Shown here in pieces: positions 9,086 through 17,811 of a stretch of 64,000 nt of DNA. The notes beneath the pieces are model-generated. The model ran no database searches, was not told the origin of the DNA, and was given only the letters and a program-made list of their open reading frames with translations. Source of the stretch: Pseudomonas taetrolens (GTDB lineage Bacteria > Pseudomonadota > Gammaproteobacteria > Pseudomonadales > Pseudomonadaceae); NCBI RefSeq assembly GCF_900475285.1, contig NZ_LS483370.1, positions 2,742,001 through 2,806,000 on the forward strand, given 5' to 3'. The position numbers and the translations under genes are program-made. Position 1 is the first letter of the stretch; every line of letters begins with the position of its first letter.

Positions 9086-10338
9086 AAGCGCGGGCACCAA
9101 ATCCCTCACTTACTCCGGTTTCTCACAGCTTTCTGTTCCTGCAAGGCGTCAGCTCCCCGTTCTTCGCGCGGCTTACCAAATCGCTGCGCGAAATCGGTCA
9201 ACAAGTGCAATGCGTCAACTTCAATGTGGGCGACGTGCTGTACAGCCCTGGCGCACGCACGTTTTGTTCGGCGCACGCCGGGGAACTGGAAGCATTTTAT
9301 AGCCGTACGTTCCACCAGCTTGATGTCACCGACCTGGTGCTGTTCGGCGACTGTCGCCCCGTGCATCTCCCCGCCATCGCACTGGCCCGGCGCCTGGGCA
9401 TTCGGGTCCACGTGTTTGAAGAAGGCTATTTCCGTCCGTACTGGATCACCCTGGAGCGCGACGGCGTCAATAACAACTCGCAACTGCCGAATGACCCGGA
9501 CTGGTATCGGGAAGTCGGCAAGTTCATTCCGCGCTACGACAATGGTACGGCCTTCAAGCAGTCGTTTCTGACCCGGGCCACCCATGACGTGCTGTATCAC
9601 TGCGGCGGCGCGCTGAACAAGCTGTGCTTTCCGAACTACCGCACCCACGCCCCCTTTACGGCCGCCACTGAGTACGTCGGGTATATTCGCCGTGGTGCGC
9701 GCCTGTTGCTTTCAGGGGCTCGCGATGATGCTCTGGTGGCGCAAGTCGCGCGCGAGCGCAACCCAACGTTCCTGTTGCCGCTGCAATTGGACAGCGATGC
9801 ACAGATCAAGGATCACTCCCCCTTCAACAACATGTCCGAAGTGATCGACCATGTGCTGGCTTCGTTTGCCGCGCATGCGCCGGGCGACGCACGGTTAGTG
9901 GTCAAGGATCATCCGCTGACACCGGGGCTGGTGAACTATCAGCGCATCACCAAGACCCTCGCCAGACACTATGACGTAGTCGACCGGGTGGACTTTCTCG
10001 ACAGCGGGCATATGCCTACGCTGTTGTCGCACATTGCCGGGATGATCACGGTCAACAGTACTGCCGGCGCTTCGGCGCTGCTGCACAAGCGCCCGACCTT
10101 CGCCCTGGCCAACCCGATCTACGCCCTGCACGGCCTGACACAACCCGGCAGTCTTGACGATTTCTGGGCACACCCGATCGAACCGGACATGGCTCTGTTT
10201 CATCATTTCCGCAACACGGTGATTCACACCACACAGATCAATGGCGGTTTTTATTCCCGCAGTGGTATCGACCTGGCCGTAAACCAATGCCTGGACGTGC
10301 TGATGGCAAAAACATCGAGAATTGAAAGCTTCCTATGA
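9025..10338 (+). CDS. kpsS: Capsule polysaccharide beta-Kdo transferase KpsS
   Basis: Single-module Capsule_synth protein. It shows the KpsS core 'FLFLQGVSSPFFARL' (~40), 'VHVFEEGYFRPYWITLERDG' (~140), 'FLLPLQLDSD' (~250), 'VVKDHPLT' and 'ITVNSTAGASALLHKRPTF' (~345). KpsS adds the first Kdo to the lipid acceptor that KpsC then extends. The chosen ATG lies 61 bases inside kpsC; the family core starts only at residue ~33 (near 9120), so the true start could be a little later, but no other ATG is present before it. The 3' end overlaps the SDR gene by ATGA. Confidence 0.9.
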   Translation: MAGFDTALEQFVGQNAPEKLKARAPNPSLTPVSHSFLFLQGVSSPFFARLTKSLREIGQQVQCVNFNVGDVLYSPGARTFCSAHAGELEAFYSRTFHQLDVTDLVLFGDCRPVHLPAIALARRLGIRVHVFEEGYFRPYWITLERDGVNNNSQLPNDPDWYREVGKFIPRYDNGTAFKQSFLTRATHDVLYHCGGALNKLCFPNYRTHAPFTAATEYVGYIRRGARLLLSGARDDALVAQVARERNPTFLLPLQLDSDAQIKDHSPFNNMSEVIDHVLASFAAHAPGDARLVVKDHPLTPGLVNYQRITKTLARHYDVVDRVDFLDSGHMPTLLSHIAGMITVNSTAGASALLHKRPTFALANPIYALHGLTQPGSLDDFWAHPIEPDMALFHHFRNTVIHTTQINGGFYSRSGIDLAVNQCLDVLMAKTSRIESFL

Positions 10339-11111
10339 CCCAACGCTCTACGCCCCGCTGTATTTTCATCACTGGTGCGACTGGCGGAATCGGCGGCGCA
10401 CTGGCTCCGGCCTATGCTGCACCAGGGGTGACCCTGATCCTGCAAGGCCGTCGCCTGGACCGCCTGGAAGAAATGGCCGCCGAGTGCCGCGCTCGCGGTG
10501 CCCGTGTCTTGCTTGAACCGATTGATGTACGCGAACTCGACGAATTGCGCGCCATGGTGCGACGCATCAGTGACGCCGAACAACCCGATCTGGTCGTGAT
10601 AGGTGCCGGCATCAACATCGACATCGGCCCTCAGGGTCAAGGTGAGCAGTGGGATGAAACCCGCGCCCTACTGGAAATCAACGTGATGGCCGCGTTCGCC
10701 ACGGTGGAGGCCGCCTTGCCTGCCATGCGCGCCCGTGGTCATGGACAAATTGCGCTGTTCAGCTCGCTGGCCGGGTGGCGCGGATTACCGGTGACGCCGA
10801 GCTACAGCGCGAGCAAGGCTGCGATCCGCGTGTATGGCGAAGCCATTCGCGACTGGCTGGCCCCCGAAGGCGTGAAGATCAATGTGATCGTGCCCGGTTA
10901 TGTCGAGTCGAAAATGTGTTTTGAAATGCCTGGGCCCAAGCCTTTTCTATGGACCGCTGAAAAAGCGGCCAATCGCATCAAGCGCGGTCTGGCGGCAAAC
11001 CAGGCGCGTATCAGCTTCCCCTTTCCGCTGAACCTTGGCACCTGGCTGCTGGGGGTGATTCCGCAGCGCCTTTCTTCGTTTATCTTGCGCGGTCTGAATT
11101 ACAGTGAGTGA
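10335..11111 (+). CDS. Short-chain dehydrogenase/reductase of the capsule lipid module
   Basis: A 258-residue classical SDR: NAD(P)-binding 'TGATGGIGGALA' (residues 13-24, TGxxxGxG), Asn in 'LEINVMAAF' and the catalytic set Ser144, Tyr157, Lys161 ('SYSASK'). The C-terminal ~40 residues ('FPFPLNLGTWLLGVIPQRL') are hydrophobic, as in SDRs that work on membrane lipids such as 3-ketosphinganine reductases. The start overlaps the kpsS stop by four bases and the end overlaps the next gene by eight, so it is translationally coupled. By context it may reduce the 2-amino-3-ketone expected from the oxoamine synthase; this is inference. It recalls WcbP of the Burkholderia pseudomallei capsule I cluster (from memory). 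Confidence 0.8.
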   Translation: MTQRSTPRCIFITGATGGIGGALAPAYAAPGVTLILQGRRLDRLEEMAAECRARGARVLLEPIDVRELDELRAMVRRISDAEQPDLVVIGAGINIDIGPQGQGEQWDETRALLEINVMAAFATVEAALPAMRARGHGQIALFSSLAGWRGLPVTPSYSASKAAIRVYGEAIRDWLAPEGVKINVIVPGYVESKMCFEMPGPKPFLWTAEKAANRIKRGLAANQARISFPFPLNLGTWLLGVIPQRLSSFILRGLNYSE

Positions 11112-12618
11112 GTTTTCCATTCTGCACATCAGTATTGTTGGCCTGCTGATCACCGTTTTGCTCGAACGCCTGCTGATTCCGCGGCCTGAGCTGCGCCGCC
11201 CCTTGAGCTGCTGGTCGCTGCACGCGGGTATCTGGTGCGTCAGCCTGGCGCTGCTGTACGGTTTGACCGCGCGCCCGCTGTTCAGCGGGATCAATGTGGT
11301 ACTGGGCTGGTTGTTGATTGTGATGGTCAGCAACGCCAAGTACCACTCGCTGCGCGAGCCGTTCGTATGCGCCGATTTCGAGTACTTCAGCGACGCCGTA
11401 CGTTTCCCGCGACTGTACCTGCCATTTTTCGGCATCGGTAAAGCCGCCCTGCTGGCCATCGGCTTTGTCATCTACCTCTGGGCAGGGCTGACCTTTGAAC
11501 CACAAGTGGCCGGGGGCCGGCTTGATGCGCTATGGCTGGGCCTGGCCGGGGTGATCCTGCTGAAGCTGGGCCATCGTCGCGATGTACCGAGCTTTGATGC
11601 GCGTGCCGATGTGCAGCGCTGGGGGCTGGCAGCCAGCCTGTGGCGCTATTTTTGGGCCGCCCGTGCACCGGTTGATCCGGCGACCCTGGCCTCGCCTTTC
11701 GATCAGGGCAACATCGCAGCGTCTACCGCGCCATTACCCGACCTGGTGTCGGTGCAGAGCGAGTCTTTTTTTGACGTGCGCGAACTGTGGTCCGGTGTCA
11801 AACCTCAGGTATTGACCGAGTACGACCGCCTCGCAGAAGAAGCTCTGGCACGTGGCAAGCTGCAGGTAGCCGCGTGGGGTGCCAATACCGTGCGCACCGA
11901 ATTCGCTTACCTGACGGGCATTCCCGGCGAACGCTTAGGGGTTCACCGCTTTAATCCATACCGTGTACTGGCGCGCAAGGGCTTGCCGAGTATTGCCAGC
12001 CACCTCAGGGCGCAAGGCTACCGCACGGTCTGTATTCACCCGTTCCATGGCAGCTTTTATGGACGCAACAAGGTGTTGCCCGCCCTGGGTTTCGACGAGT
12101 TCATCGACGTGCGCAGCTTTGATGAGTCGCAGAAAGCCGGACCCTTTATCGGTGATTGCGCCGTGGCGGACAAAATCCGCGAACTGCTGCAAGACCCGAC
12201 CCGCACTCAACCCCTGTTCATCCACGCCGTGACCATGGAAAACCATGGGCCGCTGCACCTTGAACAGGTTGATGCGGCGCAACTGCCCACCTGGTTTGAC
12301 CAGCCTCTGCTGCCAGGCATGGACGATCTGGCCCCCTACTTGCGACATATCGCCAATGCCGACCTGATGCTCGGCAAGCTGCGCACGACCCTCCAGGAAC
12401 AAGCCAACGAAACGCTGCTGTGTTTCTTTGGCGACCATGTGCCCATCCTGCCCAATGTTTATCAGGCCGTTGGCGAGCCCGCAGGCGATACCGATTACCT
12501 GATCTGGTCCAACCGCCGCCCGTTCAACGTCACCCCAAGCCCGCTGCGGGTCGATGCGCTGGCCAGTCGTTTACTGGCCTGTGCTGCTCAAACACGCCCC
12601 ATCAGCGGAGCCGAATGA
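11104..12618 (+). CDS. Membrane LtaS/MdoB-like phosphotransferase or sulfatase
   Basis: 504 residues, GTG start coupled to the SDR stop. The first ~155 residues hold about four membrane segments (around 5-25, 38-55, 62-77, 112-130, with another possible at 141-155). From ~210 follows an alkaline-phosphatase-fold domain with the metal and nucleophile residues of lipoteichoic-acid synthase-like enzymes: Glu220 ('VQSESFFD'), Thr262 ('GANTVRTEF'), His381 ('MENHGPL'), Asp444-His445 ('FFGDHVPI'). Family members transfer phosphoglycerol or phosphoethanolamine from phospholipids outside the cytoplasmic membrane, or hydrolyse sulfate esters. Here the domain may decorate the capsule or its lipid. The acceptor is unknown. 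Confidence 0.75.
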   Translation: MSEFSILHISIVGLLITVLLERLLIPRPELRRPLSCWSLHAGIWCVSLALLYGLTARPLFSGINVVLGWLLIVMVSNAKYHSLREPFVCADFEYFSDAVRFPRLYLPFFGIGKAALLAIGFVIYLWAGLTFEPQVAGGRLDALWLGLAGVILLKLGHRRDVPSFDARADVQRWGLAASLWRYFWAARAPVDPATLASPFDQGNIAASTAPLPDLVSVQSESFFDVRELWSGVKPQVLTEYDRLAEEALARGKLQVAAWGANTVRTEFAYLTGIPGERLGVHRFNPYRVLARKGLPSIASHLRAQGYRTVCIHPFHGSFYGRNKVLPALGFDEFIDVRSFDESQKAGPFIGDCAVADKIRELLQDPTRTQPLFIHAVTMENHGPLHLEQVDAAQLPTWFDQPLLPGMDDLAPYLRHIANADLMLGKLRTTLQEQANETLLCFFGDHVPILPNVYQAVGEPAGDTDYLIWSNRRPFNVTPSPLRVDALASRLLACAAQTRPISGAE

Positions 12619-12621
12619 AGC

Positions 12622-13200
12622 ATGGTTGCCATCGTGCCGGGATCGAGCCTGACGCCCGACCTGCTCGCCGATCCCAAGCTGTCACGCCTGGTGACCGATG
12701 GCCGGGGGTCGCTGTCCTTTATCCTCGGCAATGCTGCCTCACGCCAGCGCCTGTTGAGCGCCAGCATTCACTGGGACCGTATACTGCTGGCCTTCGAAGA
12801 CGGACACGCCGTGGGCTATGCCGCGCTCAAGTACCGGATGCGCGGACCGTTTGCGTTGCGCATCCAACCGTTTGTTCACGAATTTGGCTGGCTCAGCGGC
12901 ACCCTGCGGTTTGCCGCGTTCTGCTTGAGCGAGTGGCGCGAATGGCGTTACCCGTTCTTGCTGTATGGCTTGCGGGTCCGCAAATCGGCGCGCAATCACG
13001 GCATCGCCAGCGCGCTGCTGCAGGCGTGCAGCAAACAGGCAGCGGCCTGTGGATTTACAGCTGTTTATCTGGAAGTGCCGCTGGCCAATGACCGCGCACG
13101 CCATCTGTACCTGCAAAACGGTTTTAGCCTGCTGCGCAAGCGCTGGGTGCCGTGGCCGCCGGTGCGCAGCATGCGCCGCGACGTGGAGGCTCAGCCATGA
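12622..13200 (+). CDS. GNAT-family N-acyltransferase
   Basis: A 192-residue protein with the GNAT acetyl-CoA loop 'RKSARNHGIASALL' (R-x-x-G-x-A around residue 125) and the C-terminal motif 'NDRARHLYLQNGF'. Starts three bases after the preceding stop and overlaps the second kpsC by ATGA, so it belongs to the operon. The acceptor cannot be told; an amino group on a sugar or on the amino-alcohol lipid suggested by the neighbouring genes are both possible. Confidence 0.75.
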   Translation: MVAIVPGSSLTPDLLADPKLSRLVTDGRGSLSFILGNAASRQRLLSASIHWDRILLAFEDGHAVGYAALKYRMRGPFALRIQPFVHEFGWLSGTLRFAAFCLSEWREWRYPFLLYGLRVRKSARNHGIASALLQACSKQAAACGFTAVYLEVPLANDRARHLYLQNGFSLLRKRWVPWPPVRSMRRDVEAQP

Positions 13201-15323
13201 GCGGTCTCGACACCCCCGTCAGCCCTTTGCAGCCGCTGGTTGAAGGGCCCGGCTGGATCGGCATCATGTCGCAATGGGTAGCGTGGAAGGTGCTGCATTT
13301 GCCGCAGTTTCTCGGCCCGGAAGGCGAGCCATTCTGGTTGTGGCAGCGCGGGCGGCATGCGCCCAAAGACCTGAAAGCGATCGCCGGGATTGGCTACAAA
13401 CAGTCATCGGCTCACGCGCGGGTACTGTGCCAGCGCTGGGGCTTGACCTACATCGCACTGGAAGACGGTTTTCTGCGCTCTTCGTCACTGGGTATCGAAG
13501 GTGACACGCCGATGTCGATGGTGGTCGACCCGGTGGGTATCCACTACCTGGCTGATCGCCCTTCCCTGCTGGAAAATATTCTTCAGAACCCCGACAGCCT
13601 TCATCCTGATGAACTTCAAAGTGCCCGCCAACTGATCGATTTGATGCGTCGTACCGGTATCGGCAAATACAACAACGCGCCCGACCTTGACCCCGCCGAC
13701 CCGCTGGGCCGCGAGCAGCCGTTAATACTGGTGGTGGATCAGACCGCCGGCGATTATTCGATTCCGGGTGGCGGGCTGTGCGAAGCCGATTATGTGCGCA
13801 TGCTTGACGTGGCAATCGCCGAAAACCCGGACGCCGACGTCCGTGTGCGCATTCATCCGGACTGCATTGGCGGGCAAAAGCCCAGTTGCCTGCTCGCCGC
13901 CGCAACTGCACGGGGTGTCCCGCTGGAAAGCCGGCCGGTGTCCTGGGCTTCGTTGGCGCGGCGTGCGCGCCGGGTCTACATCGGTACCAGTCAGGCGGGG
14001 CTTGAAGCCCTGATTCAAGGCGTGCCCGTGACCTGCTTTGGCCTGCCTTTCTATGCAGGCTGGGGCCTCACGGACGACCGCATGCCCATCCCACGGCGCC
14101 AGGCCCGACCGGACCTGGTGCAACTGGTGGCAGCCGCTTACATACGCTACAGCCGCTATGTCGATCCACTCACCAGTCTGCCGACCGATGCCCTGACCAT
14201 CGCGCGTCAGTTGGCCCGACAGAAAGCACAAGATGCCGAGTTTGCCGGGAACATCACGGTGCTCGGGATCAAACGGCATAAACAGCACAACCTGCGGCGT
14301 TTTTTCAGCAGCCGCTGGGGTCAGTTGACGTTCACCACAGACAGCCCGGCGCTCCTGGAGAACCTGGCCACCAAGCGCGGCACCTTGCTGGTGTGGGCAG
14401 CCCGTGAACCGGCCAGCCTCAAGGCCCGCGCTCAGGCCGCGAACGTGCCGGTATGGCGTATCGAAGATGGCTTTTTGCGTTCCAGCGGGCTGGGCTCGCT
14501 CAATGCCCCGGCAGTGTCGCTGGTACTCGACCGCAGCGGCATCCACTACGATGCCGGCGCACCTTCTGACCTGGAAACCCTGCTCGAACACGGCGACTTT
14601 GACGCTGCTACGCTGGCAGAAGCCGCCCGACTGCGCGAGCGGATCGTGGCTCTGGGCGCCAGCAAGTTCAACCTCAAAAGTGACGCCGATCACCGCGTAC
14701 GGGCACGACCAGGCCAGCGCCGGATTCTGATACCCGGCCAAGTGGAAGATGACGCCTCACTGCGCTGCAGTATTACTGCCCTGCACGACAATCTGGCGCT
14801 GCTCAGGCATGTTCGCAGCACTGCGCCGGATGCCTGGATCGTGTACAAGCCGCACCCGGATGTCGAAGCAGGCAAACGTTGTGGCCGCGTGAGCGACGCC
14901 GAGTTGCACGGACTGGCCGACCAAGTGTTGCCCAGTACCGATATCACCCGGCTCTACGCCCAGGTCGATGAAGTGCATACCCTCAGTTCGACTGCCGGCT
15001 TCGAAGCCTTGCTGCGCAATTTGACCGTCGTCACCTATGGCACCCCGTTTTATGCCGGCTGGGGTCTGACTCAGGACCAGCAGCCGTTGACCCACCGTAC
15101 CCGGCGTCTTAGCCTGGATGAATTGGTCGCCGGTGTCCTGTTGCGCTATGCACGCTATAACGACCCCCACACCGCGCTGCCCTGCGATGCGTGGCATGCG
15201 CTAACATGCCTGTCGAACCCTCGCCCGCCACGCCTGAGCCACCGGCCGCGCGTTCGGGCATTGCTCAATTACACCCGGACCATGCTCGGATTTCGCCGAG
15301 CAGTGGCTCCGCTAAAGGATTAG
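13197..15323 (+). CDS. Second two-module KpsC-like beta-Kdo transferase
   Basis: 708 residues from ATG 13197, which overlaps the GNAT stop (ATGA); the frame is open 15 codons higher, but that part lies inside the GNAT gene. It repeats the KpsC module plan: 'LEDGFLRSSSLGIEGDTPMS' and 'IEDGFLRSSGLGSLNAPAVS'; 'VVDQTAGDYSIPGGG' and 'ILIPGQVEDDASLRC'; 'VRIHPD' and 'VYKPHPDV'; 'FYAGWGLT' twice. It clearly differs from the first copy, so it is not a recent tandem duplicate. Both halves keep the family motifs. Two complete KpsC proteins plus KpsS in one operon suggest either a longer or different Kdo-type linker or Kdo in the repeat unit. Confidence 0.85.
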   Translation: MSGLDTPVSPLQPLVEGPGWIGIMSQWVAWKVLHLPQFLGPEGEPFWLWQRGRHAPKDLKAIAGIGYKQSSAHARVLCQRWGLTYIALEDGFLRSSSLGIEGDTPMSMVVDPVGIHYLADRPSLLENILQNPDSLHPDELQSARQLIDLMRRTGIGKYNNAPDLDPADPLGREQPLILVVDQTAGDYSIPGGGLCEADYVRMLDVAIAENPDADVRVRIHPDCIGGQKPSCLLAAATARGVPLESRPVSWASLARRARRVYIGTSQAGLEALIQGVPVTCFGLPFYAGWGLTDDRMPIPRRQARPDLVQLVAAAYIRYSRYVDPLTSLPTDALTIARQLARQKAQDAEFAGNITVLGIKRHKQHNLRRFFSSRWGQLTFTTDSPALLENLATKRGTLLVWAAREPASLKARAQAANVPVWRIEDGFLRSSGLGSLNAPAVSLVLDRSGIHYDAGAPSDLETLLEHGDFDAATLAEAARLRERIVALGASKFNLKSDADHRVRARPGQRRILIPGQVEDDASLRCSITALHDNLALLRHVRSTAPDAWIVYKPHPDVEAGKRCGRVSDAELHGLADQVLPSTDITRLYAQVDEVHTLSSTAGFEALLRNLTVVTYGTPFYAGWGLTQDQQPLTHRTRRLSLDELVAGVLLRYARYNDPHTALPCDAWHALTCLSNPRPPRLSHRPRVRALLNYTRTMLGFRRAVAPLKD

Positions 15324-15326
15324 TCC

Positions 15327-16370
15327 ATGTCTGCTTCATTGAAGGATCTGGGCCGTTATGCAGCGCTGCCATGGCATTGCCTGCAACTGCTGACCCACGC
15401 TAAATCGTTTGAGAACAACCCGGTGTTGGGCAGCGCCCGCCTCAATGCCATGGGCTTGCACGTGCAGCGTCGCCAAATGGCGATGAGCATGGCAGCAATG
15501 CGCCGCCGGGCACTGGCGTCGAAGCTGAACCCGGCCGAACTGGCAAGCTTCGAGGAGCAGGGATTCTTCGTGCGCGAAAATGCCCTGCCCGCCGAACAAT
15601 TTGCGGCCTTGCGTGCCGAACTGGGTGATTTGCGCAGCACTGGCTGGGAAATGCGTCAGGGCAAGGCTGTGACCCGGCGCGTAAGCCTGGACCAGGACGT
15701 GCTGGCGCAAAACCCGGCCACCGCTGCCTTCATCGCTGACCGCGGCGTGCGTGATCTGATTTCCTATGCGTCATCGAACACGGGCGGCATCACCTATCAA
15801 TTGCAGTCAATCGTGATCGACGCGGTCAATGCCGACGAAGACCCGCAAACCCGCCTGCACGCTGACACGTTCCACCCGACCGCCAAGGCCTGGTTGTTTC
15901 TGGATGACGTGGCCGACGATCAGGGGCCGTTCAGCTATGTGCCAGGGTCTCATCGCCTGACGCCCGAGCGGTTAGCCTGGGAGTATCGCCAGAGCCTGGG
16001 TGCAGCCCGCTCACCCGAGCAAATGCACCGCGAGGGTTCGTTCCGGATTTATGAGCATGAATTGGCCGGGCTGGGTTTACCGCCGCCGCGGCGTTTCTCG
16101 GTTCCCGCCAATACGCTGGTGGTGGCCGACACATCGGGATTCCACGCCCGTTGCCCGAGTTTGCGCCCGAGCCACCGCGTGGAAATCTACGCAAGCCTGC
16201 GCCGCAACCCGTTTATCCCCTGGCGCGGCGCCCACCTGTTCGCCCTGCCATGGATCGCCAACCACCACATGCGCTGGGACATTCGTCTCAAGCGCATGAT
16301 GGGGTTTGATAAACGCACTCATTGGCGGTTCATCGAACAGCTCAATGCCTACGAAAAGCCGTTTATCTAA
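15327..16370 (+). CDS. PhyH-type Fe(II)/2-oxoglutarate dioxygenase
   Basis: 347 residues, three bases after the second kpsC and last gene of the operon. Iron-binding triad is visible: His178-x-Asp180 ('TRLHADTFH') and His273 ('DTSGFHARCPS'), with Arg284 ('PSHRVEIY') as the likely 2-oxoglutarate ligand; 'SYVPGSHRL' is the typical phytanoyl-CoA dioxygenase loop. Such enzymes hydroxylate fatty acyl chains and other small molecules. Beside a PKS and an oxoamine synthase it may hydroxylate the lipid chain; capsule sugar is the alternative. Residues 1-60 precede the catalytic domain and are of unknown role. Confidence 0.8.
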   Translation: MSASLKDLGRYAALPWHCLQLLTHAKSFENNPVLGSARLNAMGLHVQRRQMAMSMAAMRRRALASKLNPAELASFEEQGFFVRENALPAEQFAALRAELGDLRSTGWEMRQGKAVTRRVSLDQDVLAQNPATAAFIADRGVRDLISYASSNTGGITYQLQSIVIDAVNADEDPQTRLHADTFHPTAKAWLFLDDVADDQGPFSYVPGSHRLTPERLAWEYRQSLGAARSPEQMHREGSFRIYEHELAGLGLPPPRRFSVPANTLVVADTSGFHARCPSLRPSHRVEIYASLRRNPFIPWRGAHLFALPWIANHHMRWDIRLKRMMGFDKRTHWRFIEQLNAYEKPFI

Positions 16371-16392
16371 AATTTCAGGCAGCAAGCAAGCC

Positions 16393-16421
16393 CGGCGCCT
16401 TCAAATTTTTTGAAGGCGCCG
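16393..16421. terminator. Hairpin between the convergent capsule operon and oxoamine synthase gene
   Basis: Perfect 13-base stem, CGGCGCCTTCAAA (16393-16405) with its reverse complement at 16409-16421, loop TTT. No long T-run on either outer side, but the A/T pairs next to the loop and the position between two converging stops make it the likely shared terminator. Confidence 0.65.
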
Positions 16422-16431
16422 AGTTGGCGGT

Positions 16432-17811
16432 TCAGCCCAGTCGCGCCATTTCTTCGGCCACGATGGCCACGGTCCGGCTGATCTGCTCTTCGGTGTGTTC
16501 ACACGACACAAAAAAGCGCACCCGCGCGGCTTGCTCCGGTACTGCCGGGTAGAGGATCGGCTGAGCGTTGATCCCGCGCTCAAACAAGGCGCTGGACAGC
16601 CGTCCCGCCTTGAGCGAGCTGCCGGTAATCACCGGTATCACGGCCAGCCCGGTACTGGTTGCCGTATCCAGCCCGGCCGCCTTGGCCAATCGCAAAAACT
16701 GCTCGCCACGAGCCTGGACGGTCTGCACTCGCTCATGGTCATTGACCAGGCAGCGCAGTGCCGCCAAAGCTGATGCCGTGACGGACGGCGGCATACCCAC
16801 ACTGTAGAGAAAACCCGGCGCCAGAAACTTCAAATGCTCCACCAGCGCCGTATTACCCGCAATGTAGCCACCGCAGCTGGCGAGGGTCTTGCTCAGGGTC
16901 CCCATCCATATATCGACGTCATCCCCGGCCAGGCCGAAGTGTTCACGTATACCCTTGCCTGTCACACCCATGACGCCCAGGGAATGAGCCTCATCGTCCA
17001 TCAGGAAGATTTTGTGCTTGCGCTTGAGTTCGACGAATCGCGGCAAGTCCGGATAGTCGCCATCCATGCTGTAAATGCCTTCGACCACCACCAGCACTCG
17101 CTCAAAATACTGGCGCTGCTCACCCAGAATCCGGTCCAGCGCTTGCCAGTCGTTGTGAGCAAAGCTCAGGCGACGGGCACCCGAGAGCTGAATGCCCTGC
17201 AACACACTGTTATGTACCAACTCATCATGCAGCACTAAATCCCGAGGGCCGAACAGATAGCCGATGGTGGTGACGTTCGTGGCATGACCGCTGACGAACA
17301 CAACCGCGTCATCCACTTGGTAAAAGCTGGCCAACTCGCGCTCCAGCTCACGGTGCAACGGTCGATCACCGGACACCACGCGACTGGCCGATACCGAGGT
17401 GCCGTAACGATCTATCGCGTCCTTGGCCGCCTGGGCCACGGCCGGATGCCCGGAGTAGCCCAGGTAGTTGTAACTGGCAAAGTTCACGTAGTCCCGACCG
17501 CCAATGCAGGTTTCAGCCCCCGCCAGTCCGTCATGCAAACGGAAAAACGGGTTGCCCAACCCCATGCGCGCAGCACTTTGCTGCATGAACTGCATCTGCT
17601 GATAGCCGGGATACTGATCGAACCGGTAAAACGCCTCGGGTACTTTCAGTGCCGCCTGCTGCGCCTGCTCAAGGGTCGCGCCATTGTTGTCTGCTGCTTC
17701 TGCACCGCTGCGACGGCGCTCCAGTGCTTGCTGGATCAACCGTTGCTTGATACCCCCACTCAGACCGCCGGGGGTTTTTGCACTTATCTCACTCAAGCAG
17801 GTATCACTCAC
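16432..17811 (-). CDS. PLP-dependent alpha-oxoamine synthase (serine palmitoyltransferase/AONS family)
   Basis: 459 residues, GTG start overlapping the PKS stop (GTGA), so it is translated together with the PKS. The oxoamine synthase core starts near residue 90 after an N-terminal extension of ~85 residues. Key motifs: 'SYNYLGYSGHP', 'YGTSVSASRVVSGD', 'HDELVHNSVLQG', 'MDDEAHSLGVMG' (Asp273, His276) and 'GTLSKTLASCGG' with the PLP lysine at Lys308. The family joins an amino acid to an acyl thioester with loss of CO2, giving a 2-amino ketone. Coupling with a PKS lacking a thioesterase suggests it releases the polyketide chain from the ACP. Amino-acid choice (serine, alanine, glycine) is not evident. 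It recalls WcbT of the Burkholderia pseudomallei capsule (from memory). Confidence 0.88.
   Translation of the reverse strand: MSDTCLSEISAKTPGGLSGGIKQRLIQQALERRRSGAEAADNNGATLEQAQQAALKVPEAFYRFDQYPGYQQMQFMQQSAARMGLGNPFFRLHDGLAGAETCIGGRDYVNFASYNYLGYSGHPAVAQAAKDAIDRYGTSVSASRVVSGDRPLHRELERELASFYQVDDAVVFVSGHATNVTTIGYLFGPRDLVLHDELVHNSVLQGIQLSGARRLSFAHNDWQALDRILGEQRQYFERVLVVVEGIYSMDGDYPDLPRFVELKRKHKIFLMDDEAHSLGVMGVTGKGIREHFGLAGDDVDIWMGTLSKTLASCGGYIAGNTALVEHLKFLAPGFLYSVGMPPSVTASALAALRCLVNDHERVQTVQARGEQFLRLAKAAGLDTATSTGLAVIPVITGSSLKAGRLSSALFERGINAQPILYPAVPEQAARVRFFVSCEHTEEQISRTVAIVAEEMARLG

Noticed and set aside
13722..14741. 339-codon minus-strand open frame opposite the second kpsC
   Set aside because: Antisense shadow; KpsC motifs are complete on the plus strand.
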